Below are positions 15,367-22,689 of a DNA stretch of 40,758 nucleotides, piece by piece. The notes beneath the pieces are model-generated. The model had not been told where the DNA came from and did not search any database. It saw only the letters and a program-made list of their open reading frames with translations. The DNA is from Candidatus Omnitrophota bacterium (GTDB lineage Bacteria > Omnitrophota > Gorgyraeia > Zapsychrales > Fredricksoniimonadaceae), in NCBI GenBank assembly GCA_015232565.1, contig JADFZK010000028.1:1-40758 (forward strand). The letters run 5' to 3'. The position numbers were made by a program, and so were the translations under genes. Position 1 is the first letter of the stretch, and every line of letters starts with the position of its first letter.

Positions 15367-16583
15367 GTTTTTCCTTTCTTTATAAAGAACACCAGCCCAA
15401 ACCCGCCCATCCCTAAAGATGCCACCAGCCCTACCCCCCACATATCCCACAGAAAAACTTTACCGTGGCTCAAAAAGGTCACAATATCAAACGCCAATAC
15501 CGAAGCGCGATCGGTGAAGGCCCAAAACAAGGGCAAAACTTTAACCATCAGAAGGATCTTAAGGAATAGGCCTGCCAGGCCTATATCGACGCTGAAGAAC
15601 ATAAATATCAGCACTAACGGCAAAGCCGCCCACACGCTCCAAAGACCAATACCATATATAAACGGAAAACCCAAAAGCCAGGCCCGGCTGATCCAACTGG
15701 CAACTACCTCGGCTTTAATATTGGCCCACTTGTTATCCGGCACCAGATTCTCCCACTGCCAGTTCAGACTTAATGAGCTGTAAGTCCAGGGCGCTATATT
15801 AATGTCAGCCTCTAGTACCGCTCGAACCACCGGGTCAGTTAACGAACTGCCATTGTAATAATCGCTCGCCAGCCGATCGAACACCCCGCCTTTATTAAGG
15901 CTTCTATAAATATCCTCTTTTAGCACCCGCCATTCAGATACACCCTGAGCAGAATATAAAGCCCCAACTGCCGCGGATCCCGGCCACAGATCCGTATATC
16001 CAGAACCATCACGATCTTTTAAAACCCGCACAGCACGAAAATAATTATTATGATAAAAATCTACCACTCTGCCTTTAATAACCGGATCTTTGATCCCCGC
16101 ACATATTCTGTCCCGGGCAACCAATGCCAGTTTGGCGGTAATAAACGGTTCTTTCAAAAAACCGGCTTTATGCGCACGCGCCAGATCAATAACATTTATC
16201 GCCCCGTTAACAAAAGCAGAAATACTGCGGCCCAGAAACACCAGCACCGGACTGGCTGAGACCTGCTCACTCCCGGCTTTCCTTAATATGTCATAGGTGG
16301 TGATCGTCACACTACCCGCTTCTTCCATCGCCGCCAGGGGCACCTGCACCTGAATCCTGGGTAACACCAAAAGAAACAATACCGAAAAGAACATGGCACA
16401 AAACACTATGACCGGCCGGAAATTGGTTTTAGCCAGCGAACGGGCCAGCGCCAGAATAAACCCCAGACCGAAAATAACTTTTCCGGCCAAAGTATCAATA
16501 AAGATGAACTTCAGCAAAGCCGAGCAGTGATGCAAGCCCAAAAGTTCAAAAGCATTATCTAGAGGTGTAATTCCGCCAGTCAT
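15363..16583 (-). CDS. Polytopic membrane protein resembling the TraG N-terminal (mating-pair) domain
   Basis: The 406-residue protein is the first gene of the secretion cluster, with AGGAAG just upstream of the ATG. It has two membrane spans near the N-terminus (about 32-50 and 57-76), a periplasmic domain of about 220 residues, then three spans (about 303-330, 333-355 and 380-401). The layout and local features (GVFDRLASDYYNGSS; LPLFWAFTDRASVLAFD) are like the N-terminal membrane half of F-type TraG. The C-terminal periplasmic half of TraG, which acts in entry exclusion and mating-pair stabilisation, is absent. A VirB6-like inner-membrane role is the alternative reading. Confidence 0.6.
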   Translation of the reverse strand: MTGGITPLDNAFELLGLHHCSALLKFIFIDTLAGKVIFGLGFILALARSLAKTNFRPVIVFCAMFFSVLFLLVLPRIQVQVPLAAMEEAGSVTITTYDILRKAGSEQVSASPVLVFLGRSISAFVNGAINVIDLARAHKAGFLKEPFITAKLALVARDRICAGIKDPVIKGRVVDFYHNNYFRAVRVLKDRDGSGYTDLWPGSAAVGALYSAQGVSEWRVLKEDIYRSLNKGGVFDRLASDYYNGSSLTDPVVRAVLEADINIAPWTYSSLSLNWQWENLVPDNKWANIKAEVVASWISRAWLLGFPFIYGIGLWSVWAALPLVLIFMFFSVDIGLAGLFLKILLMVKVLPLFWAFTDRASVLAFDIVTFLSHGKVFLWDMWGVGLVASLGMGGFGLVFFIKKGKT

Positions 16584-16603
16584 GACTTCCTGTCAATTGA
16601 TAT

Positions 16604-16618
16604 TTGATGAAACATCAA
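16604..16618. promoter_or_regulatory. Palindrome at the predicted start site of the secretion operon
   Basis: TTGATG-aaa-CATCAA is a perfect 6-bp inverted repeat lying just downstream of the -10 box, over the predicted transcription start. It shares the half-site ATCAA/TTGAT with the second palindrome upstream of the -35 box and could be an operator. Confidence 0.45.
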
Positions 16619-16620
16619 CG

Positions 16621-16649
16621 AATATACAACACGAATTAGACATTGGCAA
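16621..16649 (-). promoter_or_regulatory. Predicted promoter of the type IV secretion/secretin operon
   Basis: On the minus strand TTGCCA (16644-16649), a 17-base spacer and TATATT (16621-16626) lie 38 nt before the first gene. This is the only strong promoter-like sequence between the protease gene and 4.9 kb, so the whole 12-gene row may be one transcript. Confidence 0.6.
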
Positions 16650-16668
16650 GAACTTATTTTGACTTTCC

Positions 16669-16683
16669 ATCAAACTAGTTGAT
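16669..16683. promoter_or_regulatory. Second palindrome upstream of the secretion operon promoter
   Basis: ATCAA-actag-TTGAT lies about 20 bases upstream of the -35 box. Its centre is 65 bases from the centre of the 16604-16618 palindrome, close to six helical turns, which would suit a looping or cooperative regulator. Confidence 0.35.
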
Positions 16684-16729
16684 TAATAAACAAGGATGGA
16701 AAATGCCCCGACGAGGAAATCCAAAAATA

Positions 16730-17527
16730 TCATTTGGCTGAAATGCTACGCAAAAGGATCCGGCCATTAGCAGGATCAAAGGTGACATGAAAACGTTCCA
16801 GAAAAGTCAAGCCCAGCAGGCCGTCGCGGCAACCTTTTTCTATTGCGGCATTGGGCTCCAGAAGGATCATGGCCGGAACATTCTTTTCTTCAACATCCCC
16901 GACCTTAAAGGACTTCAGAACTACGTAAGCCGCTTTCTGCTCCCCGTTTAAGACCGTTATCTTGCTGATCACCTGAAGATCTTTGGGTTGCAACTGCAGT
17001 CTGGAAATAAAACTGAAAGTTAAAAGTACGGTAGGCGAACCGGTATCCACCACCAGGGTTGCCGGCACGTCGGCATTCACTTGCGCATCCACCCAGATAT
17101 GACCATTCTCCGACTTGGCGGGCACTGCTTTGGTGGCGGCGTCCAGACGCAACTGCTCCTCCTGTTGCCGCACTTTAAGCGCCTCCTGCCGGGCCGAGCT
17201 TTGCCGCCAGGCTTCCAGGGCTTTATCGCGCTCCACCTGGGCCGCCAGCTCTTCATTCTTTAATTTCTTCTGACGCCGCCCCCAGCGGGCGTATAACTCT
17301 TCGGCTTCATCCGGCGTGGCACGCCGGATCTCGCGCACTTCATCTTTAGCAAACTCCACTACCCCGCCGCCCACCTCGATAGACACCGCATCTTGCGTCT
17401 CGCTAACTATCACGCCTTCCACATTATGCCCGTTATGCAACAGGAGATTGTCGGCCGATAATAACCCGGCCGGCCAAAGCAACCATAATGCAAAGATCAA
17501 AGGCACGCTAAAGCCTCCCATGGTCAT
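16730..17527 (-). CDS. Exported retropepsin-like aspartic protease with N-terminal SH3-like region
   Basis: The 265-residue product has GAGGTGG upstream of the ATG and a signal peptide (1-25). A short beta-rich region (27-70; LLLHNGHNVEGVIV) follows, then a charged coiled coil (about 76-133). The clan AA aspartic protease domain is at about 142-262, with the catalytic motif LVVDTGSPTVLL (DTGS at 161-164), the flap region near YVVLKSFKVG and the C-terminal signature DGLLGLTFLERF. One DTGS motif means two copies must dimerise to form the active site, as in retropepsins. It is probably periplasmic and could process exported proteins. It ends 147 nt before the start of the secretion operon, with no terminator seen. 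Confidence 0.85.
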   Translation of the reverse strand: MTMGGFSVPLIFALWLLWPAGLLSADNLLLHNGHNVEGVIVSETQDAVSIEVGGGVVEFAKDEVREIRRATPDEAEELYARWGRRQKKLKNEELAAQVERDKALEAWRQSSARQEALKVRQQEEQLRLDAATKAVPAKSENGHIWVDAQVNADVPATLVVDTGSPTVLLTFSFISRLQLQPKDLQVISKITVLNGEQKAAYVVLKSFKVGDVEEKNVPAMILLEPNAAIEKGCRDGLLGLTFLERFHVTFDPANGRILLRSISAK

Positions 17528-17560
17528 GAGTCACCACCTCAAGAAAAAAACAAAAACACT

Positions 17561-18844
17561 TTATTTATTTAGTATCTCACGCAAAAGAGCAAACTCCCCG
17601 GGATCAACGGGGCAAGGGATATTACAAGAGAAAAGTCCGCCATGCACCTCCGCGACCGCACCGCCGGTAGCATTGAAGATAGCCTTAACCTCGAGCGGTA
17701 CATTACCAGCCGGAGTACAAAGTTCATAAGTCCGTCCTACCAGAATGGGATTCCGCGGCTCAACCTGGATCATCTTTCTGGCCGCATCATACCCGCGCAC
17801 GATCCCGGTAAAACGACCGGTAGTATAAGCCGAATTACTATTGGCATACTCAATAGCCTCCGGTCCGGGATCACCGTTCAGAAAGCCTTCGGTAAAACCA
17901 CGCGCCGAAGTGGCCTGGATCTCGTGCATTTGCCCCGGATCGAACTCCCGCCCGGCCGACAGATCATCAATAGCCCGGCGATACACCCGGGTGATCATGG
18001 CTACATAATAAACCGTTTTGGAACGCCCTTCCACCTTAAATGAGTTTATCCCGGCCCGTTGCAAATCGCCCAGCCGCCGAATTGCACACAGGTCTTTGGC
18101 ATTCATCAGATACGTGCCGTGCTCGTCCTCGTCTATCGGGTACAAGTCCCCTTTACGGGAACTTTCTTCCAGGTAAAAACCGCCGGGCAACGGAACCCCG
18201 TCCACCGCCGGCTCTGTGCTCAGCATTCTATACTGCCAGCGGCAGGAATTGGTACACACCCCCTGGTTGGAATCGCGATGGGCCAGATAATTGGATATCA
18301 GGCAACGCCCGGAATAAGCTATACATACCGCGCCGTGCACAAACGACTCCAGCTCCAGGCCGGGGCACGCTGCACGGATAGCTTGCATCTCGGAAATCGC
18401 GATCTCGCGGGAAAGGATTATCCGCCGCGCGCCGGCCGCGAACCAGAATTGGGCCGCGGCATAATTGATCACATTCGACTGCACTGAAATATGGATGATC
18501 TCCGCCGGAAAATGCTCCTTCATAAGCATTATCAGCCCCGGATCGGCCAGGATCCAGGCATCCGGCCGGCACAGCGCCAGCGCCTCACCAACATACTGCA
18601 CAAAAGCCGCCACCTTGCTGTTATGTGCAAAAATATTGGCCGTTACATACACCTTCTTGCCCCGGTCATGAGCATACGCCACCGCCTCGGCCACCTGCTT
18701 GAGATCGCGAAAACCATTCTCCCGCGCGCGTAAGGAAAACCGCGGCATACCCAGATACACGGCATCGGCGCCAAACGCCAAAGCATAACGCATCTTTTCC
18801 AGGTCGCCCGCAGGCACTAAAAGCTCGGGTTTTACCAGGGCCAT
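17561..18844 (-). CDS. trhP: U32-family protein, TrhP (YegQ)-like tRNA U34 hydroxylation enzyme
   Basis: The 427-residue protein starts PELLVPAGDLEKMRYALAFG and GADAVYLG, the usual beginning of the U32 (collagenase-like) family. The family signature is clear at about 166-203: FVHGAVCIAYSGRCLISNY then CTNSCRW, with Cys174, 181, 197 and 201 as likely iron-sulfur ligands. Among U32 proteins, length and the HRDSNQGVCTNSCRW block fit TrhP/YegQ. This enzyme supports 5-hydroxyuridine formation at tRNA position 34 using prephenate. Older annotations call such genes peptidases. It begins 3 nt after the stop of the 285-residue gene. Confidence 0.85.
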   Translation of the reverse strand: MALVKPELLVPAGDLEKMRYALAFGADAVYLGMPRFSLRARENGFRDLKQVAEAVAYAHDRGKKVYVTANIFAHNSKVAAFVQYVGEALALCRPDAWILADPGLIMLMKEHFPAEIIHISVQSNVINYAAAQFWFAAGARRIILSREIAISEMQAIRAACPGLELESFVHGAVCIAYSGRCLISNYLAHRDSNQGVCTNSCRWQYRMLSTEPAVDGVPLPGGFYLEESSRKGDLYPIDEDEHGTYLMNAKDLCAIRRLGDLQRAGINSFKVEGRSKTVYYVAMITRVYRRAIDDLSAGREFDPGQMHEIQATSARGFTEGFLNGDPGPEAIEYANSNSAYTTGRFTGIVRGYDAARKMIQVEPRNPILVGRTYELCTPAGNVPLEVKAIFNATGGAVAEVHGGLFSCNIPCPVDPGEFALLREILNK

Positions 18845-18847
18845 ATT

Positions 18848-19705
18848 TTATTCCATTGAGGGTGAGTAACCTTCGAGAGCGGGCAGTAACAATGCCACCC
18901 CGGCCGAGGAAGCCGGCACTCCCGGCTGATCCGCCGGCGGAACCACCACCAGTTTTACAATATATACACTGCTGGAACCATAATATAAACGAAAAGTGGA
19001 ACGCGGATGAAAAACCGGACTGCTTAAGACCTTCTGCATCCGGGGAAAAAGAAACTGCAGTAAATACTTCACCCGGCCCTGCGCAGTGACCTCCCGCAAA
19101 GTCCGTTCATCCACCAGAATATCCTCGCCCAGCCAGCCTTTCTTGAAATCGGCCTCACTCTGCACCACGACTTTCAGGTTGACCTCACCGGAGAATGAGC
19201 GCTGAACTTTCTCGATCAGGCGGCCAATCAATTCGCCGGTCATATCCCAGGCTTTGGCAACCTGCGTAAACTCGCCGGCCGGCTGTATCGCCCCCTCATT
19301 CTTTAATGCCGGGAACCAGTCGAGCCAGGTCATGCTGACCTGCCGCCAGATATCCGCCAAAGAAGGATCGGCGTGTACCGCCCGGTGCATAATATTGCTG
19401 ACCTCATTGCGGGCATCATAAGGGATCTCTTTAATGAACCGGGCTTCGAGGGGCGAGGCCGGGTCTTTCTGGTCTTGATGCGCCACATACAACATGGCCC
19501 CGTCGTTACGGATGATCATGCCGCTGGACGATCCGCTCCTTTGCAACGGCACCACCAGCCCGTCTTCCACGATCACCTCAAGCGGCTCCACACCATGTTC
19601 CAATGCCGATGGCAAACTCATGGTAACCGCATGCCGGGTAAGCCGCCGGGGAAAACGCCCCTCGTCCGCAAACCCGAACTCCTGTAAACGACTCAAAGGG
19701 ATCAT
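18848..19705 (-). CDS. Conserved-looking protein of unknown function
   Basis: The 285-residue product has no signal peptide and no membrane span, so it is probably cytoplasmic. I recognise no family. It contains VEDGLVVPLQRSG and GMIIRNDGAMLYVAHQDQKD (beta-rich), a helical middle with many Trp (about 119-165), and an amphipathic C-terminal half (VNLKVVVQSEADFKKGWLG). Its start overlaps the DUF6485 stop by ATGA and its stop lies 3 nt from the U32 gene, so the three are translated together. Base and codon usage look like the neighbours. Confidence 0.7.
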   Translation of the reverse strand: MIPLSRLQEFGFADEGRFPRRLTRHAVTMSLPSALEHGVEPLEVIVEDGLVVPLQRSGSSSGMIIRNDGAMLYVAHQDQKDPASPLEARFIKEIPYDARNEVSNIMHRAVHADPSLADIWRQVSMTWLDWFPALKNEGAIQPAGEFTQVAKAWDMTGELIGRLIEKVQRSFSGEVNLKVVVQSEADFKKGWLGEDILVDERTLREVTAQGRVKYLLQFLFPRMQKVLSSPVFHPRSTFRLYYGSSSVYIVKLVVVPPADQPGVPASSAGVALLLPALEGYSPSME

Positions 19706-19896
19706 GCCTTTAACGCCTCCAGGAACTTCCGGATACTGCGGTCATAGGTCTTCTCTTCGCCACTGGGAAAAAAACACCCCGGGATCGCTCCCTTGGCACG
19801 ATGATAGATCACACATTCACAACAAACCCCCTTGCGCGCACAACCCGGATAGGTACAAGTACAATCTTTAAGATTCCGCTCTTTTAAACATTCCAT
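19702..19896 (-). CDS. Small Cys-rich DUF6485-type protein
   Basis: I chose the ATG at 19896 (64 residues) because GAGGTG lies 5 nt upstream; an in-frame ATG at 19944 sits inside the fba terminator region. The sequence MECLKERNLKDCTCTYPGC then CCECVIYHRAKGAIPGCFFP and TYDRSI fits the DUF6485 family as I know it. Seven cysteines in about 40 residues suggest a zinc or iron-sulfur site. Function is unknown. It is coupled to the next gene by ATGA. Confidence 0.8.
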   Translation of the reverse strand: MECLKERNLKDCTCTYPGCARKGVCCECVIYHRAKGAIPGCFFPSGEEKTYDRSIRKFLEALKA

Positions 19897-19914
19897 ATTC
19901 ACCTCAATAGCAAT

Positions 19915-19963
19915 TTTAAAAAAACTTGCCCCGCCCCCCGACAAAAGCCTGGGAGCGGGGCAA
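19915..19963 (-). terminator. Rho-independent terminator of fba
   Basis: A GC-rich stem (TTGCCCCGC with GCGGGGCAA, 19926-19963) is followed on the minus strand by GTTTTTTTAAAA. It lies about 20 nt after the fba stop. Confidence 0.85.
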
Positions 19964-19983
19964 AATTAAATACCCGGCAACTA

Positions 19984-20994
19984 TCAGGCCTTACCGGCAG
20001 AGCCCAGAACTTTCTCGTTCTTTTGCTTGTAAACCGACACCAACGCATCGCGGGCCGGACCCAGATACTTGCGCGGATCAAACTCGCCGGGATTCTCGGT
20101 AAACACCTTGCGAATAACCGCGGTCATGGCTAAACGGCCGTCGGAATCAATATTGATCTTGCACACCGCGGATTTGGCCGCCCGGCGCAATTGCTCTTCC
20201 GGAATACCCACCGCCGCTTCCAATTTGCCGCCGAACTTGTTGATCATCTGCACATATTCAGGCATAACCGAGCTCGCCCCATGCAGGACTATCGGGAAAC
20301 CCGGGATACGTTTCTCGATCTCTTCGAGAATATCAAACCTCAACGGCGGAGGCACCAGCACCCCGGTCTTGGGGTCCAAAGTGCACTGGGCCGGCTTGAA
20401 CTTGTAAGCGCCATGCGAAGTGCCGATCGAGATAGCCAGCGAATCCACTCCGGTCTTCTTCACAAAATCCTCAACCTGCTCCGGCTGGGTATAAACCGAC
20501 TTGGCGGCCACTACATCATCCTCAATACCGGCCAGCACACCCAGCTCGGCTTCCACAGTAACATCATGCTTATGCGCAAACTCAACTACCTGCCGGGCCA
20601 GTTCCACATTCTTTTCGTAAGGATGATGAGAACCATCGATCATCACCGAGGAGAACCCGGATTCGATACAGGATTTAGCCAGCTCAAAGGTATCGCCATG
20701 ATCCAAATGCAGAGCGATCGGGATCTCCTTGAGATTCTTGGCCTTGGCCAGCTCCTTCATCATCTCGACCGCGCCCTTGGCCATCCAGGTCAACAGCGTA
20801 GCATTGGCGTATTTCCGCGCACCCGAGGAAACCTGCAGGATCACCGGAGACTGCGTCTCCACACAAGCCGTAATTACCGCCTGGATCTGCTCCATATTAT
20901 TAAAATTGTAAGCAGGAATGGCATAACCACCCGCCGCCGCCTTCTTGAACATTTCCTTTGTGTTCGATAAACCCAGATCCTTGTACGAAACCAT
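19984..20994 (-). CDS. fba: Class II fructose-bisphosphate aldolase
   Basis: The 336-residue enzyme cleaves fructose 1,6-bisphosphate to glyceraldehyde 3-phosphate and dihydroxyacetone phosphate, and runs in reverse in gluconeogenesis. Class II zinc-site motifs are intact: IALHLDHGD, VEAELGVLAGIED, GTSHGAYKF and IVLHGASS. The C-terminal part (NIDSDGRLAMT) carries the family's substrate-binding Asp. AGGAG lies 5 nt before the ATG. It follows the prepilin peptidase gene by 31 nt and ends at a strong terminator. Confidence 0.96.
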   Translation of the reverse strand: MVSYKDLGLSNTKEMFKKAAAGGYAIPAYNFNNMEQIQAVITACVETQSPVILQVSSGARKYANATLLTWMAKGAVEMMKELAKAKNLKEIPIALHLDHGDTFELAKSCIESGFSSVMIDGSHHPYEKNVELARQVVEFAHKHDVTVEAELGVLAGIEDDVVAAKSVYTQPEQVEDFVKKTGVDSLAISIGTSHGAYKFKPAQCTLDPKTGVLVPPPLRFDILEEIEKRIPGFPIVLHGASSVMPEYVQMINKFGGKLEAAVGIPEEQLRRAAKSAVCKINIDSDGRLAMTAVIRKVFTENPGEFDPRKYLGPARDALVSVYKQKNEKVLGSAGKA

Positions 20995-21025
20995 AAGAAC
21001 TCCTGTTGTTAATAGTTTATGTAAC

Positions 21026-21826
21026 TCAATAAAACCCGTAACCGCCTATAATAATATCTATCAACCGCTCACCCCAAAACAAGCTTACCAGCGCCCCGAT
21101 CACCAGATACGGCCCATAGGCGATCGTGCTATCCTTGGTGCGGATCTTCTCAATGATGCCCACCACCGCCCCGAAAAACGGAGCCACAAAGAACGTCAGC
21201 AAGGCCATCTTCCAACCCATAAAAGCGCCGACCATGGCCATAAGCTTCACATCCCCACCGCCCATGGCCTCCTTCTTAAAAATAAATTCGCCCAACAAAC
21301 CCATCAGATAAATTGACCCGCCGCCCACCAGCACGCCCAGCCCGGAATACAAAAGCGCCTGCCACCATACCGCAGTATGATGGATCTGAGGAACCAAAGG
21401 GCTGATCAACAGTCCCGCGATCATGCCTCCTATGCTAACCTCATCCGGAATAATTCGCTCATCAAAATCGGTAAAGGTCGCCACAATAAAACCGCAGATC
21501 ATCAACAAATAAGGCAGCAACTCCAGCACCAGGCCGTAGTACAAATAAAGCCCCAGGAAAACACCAGCCGTCAGAAGCTCAATAAAGAAATACCTGATCG
21601 AGAAAGGCGCCCCGCAGGCGCGACATTTACCGCGCAAAAGCCAATAACTTAATAAAGGAATATTGTCGTACCACTGCACCGGTTTGCCGCACTTAAAACA
21701 ATGCGAACCGGGCGTAATGACTGATTGCTCTTTAGGCAAACGCACAATACAGACATTAAGGAAACTGCCGATCATGGCGCCTATAACAAAGAACAAGACC
21801 ATGTAGAAAATATTAATATCCATCAT
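21026..21826 (-). CDS. pilD: Type IV prepilin peptidase / N-methyltransferase (A24 family)
   Basis: The 266-residue integral membrane protein has the N-terminal GSFLNVCIVRLP motif and a Cys4 zinc site (HCFKCG and CRACGAP) in the methyltransferase loop. Both catalytic Asp motifs of the GXGD-type protease are present: TDFDERIIPD and GGGDVKLMAM. It has about eight membrane spans. It cleaves and N-methylates type IV prepilins and type II pseudopilins at the inner membrane. It is coupled to aroE by a 4-nt overlap. No prepilin gene occurs in the window, so its substrates are elsewhere. Confidence 0.95.
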   Translation of the reverse strand: MMDINIFYMVLFFVIGAMIGSFLNVCIVRLPKEQSVITPGSHCFKCGKPVQWYDNIPLLSYWLLRGKCRACGAPFSIRYFFIELLTAGVFLGLYLYYGLVLELLPYLLMICGFIVATFTDFDERIIPDEVSIGGMIAGLLISPLVPQIHHTAVWWQALLYSGLGVLVGGGSIYLMGLLGEFIFKKEAMGGGDVKLMAMVGAFMGWKMALLTFFVAPFFGAVVGIIEKIRTKDSTIAYGPYLVIGALVSLFWGERLIDIIIGGYGFY

Positions 21827-22689
21827 CCCTTATAACACGCTTTGTAAAGTTCATCCCACATCTTCTTCTTAAGCGGTTCGGCTAACTGCATCTCGGCCCA
21901 GTGCTCAAATGCCAAAACCGCCTGGTAGAACAACATTTTAAGGCCATTTACCGTTCTGGCACCCTTGGCTTTGGCCAGTTTAAGCAATTTTGTTTCCCCA
22001 GGATTATACACCAGATCATAAACCATCAAATGCGAATGTAATAATTCTTCACTTACCAGGCAGGGATCAGAAACCTTAAGGCCTACCGGTGTAGCGTTAA
22101 TTAGCAGGTCCGCAAGCTCGATATTCAACTCGTCGATCGTATTGACCACCTTAACACAACTGACATCAATGCGCGTTCCAAGGTCGCGGACCAAAGATAC
22201 CACTTTCTCCCGATCAATATCATAGATCAAAATTGATCCCGGGCGCTCACTGATCAGGCACAAACTGGCCACCACGGCCCGAGCGGCTCCGCCGGCGCCT
22301 AGAATGGCAACTCTTTTCCCGGATGGCACAAAGCCTTCCTCCAACAGATGCGCCAGAAAACCGGGGCCATCGGTGTTAAAACCTTTCAACCGTCGTTTGG
22401 CATCTATGACCACAGTATTAACCGCTCCGGCTTTCTGGGCAAACCCGTCTAAAGAATCCAGGAACGGAATAACCACCTCCTTATGAGGCACGGTGACATT
22501 CAGCCCGAAAATATGACTGTCGGGCTTCTTAAGCTCGGAGAAAAAATCTCCCAGCTCTTCCTGTTTCATGGGGAAAAGACAATATTCAGCATCCACTCTC
22601 AGTGCCTGGAACGCCGTATTGTGGATCACCGGCGATAGGCTATGCCCTAATGGATATCCCACTAGTCCATAAGTTGATCTTAACGTCAT
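21823..22689 (-). CDS. aroE: Shikimate 5-dehydrogenase
   Basis: The 288-residue enzyme reduces 3-dehydroshikimate with NADPH in the chorismate pathway. YGLVGYPLGHSLSPVIHN binds shikimate. NVTVPHKEVV holds the catalytic Lys, NTDGPGF is conserved, and VAILGAGGAARAVV is the nucleotide-binding loop. Length is normal. It overlaps leuA and pilD by 4 nt each. Confidence 0.95.
   Translation of the reverse strand: MTLRSTYGLVGYPLGHSLSPVIHNTAFQALRVDAEYCLFPMKQEELGDFFSELKKPDSHIFGLNVTVPHKEVVIPFLDSLDGFAQKAGAVNTVVIDAKRRLKGFNTDGPGFLAHLLEEGFVPSGKRVAILGAGGAARAVVASLCLISERPGSILIYDIDREKVVSLVRDLGTRIDVSCVKVVNTIDELNIELADLLINATPVGLKVSDPCLVSEELLHSHLMVYDLVYNPGETKLLKLAKAKGARTVNGLKMLFYQAVLAFEHWAEMQLAEPLKKKMWDELYKACYKG

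Noticed and set aside
15076..15450. Longer pilin starting at the ATG at 15450
   Set aside because: The extension lacks a ribosome site and would put 28 polar residues before the signal peptide; the ATG at 15366 has a good site and an ATGA overlap.
4859..16583. An ordinary conjugative plasmid or integrative element
   Set aside because: No relaxase, coupling protein, integrase, origin of transfer or flanking attachment repeats are visible, and flanking genes are chromosomal housekeeping.
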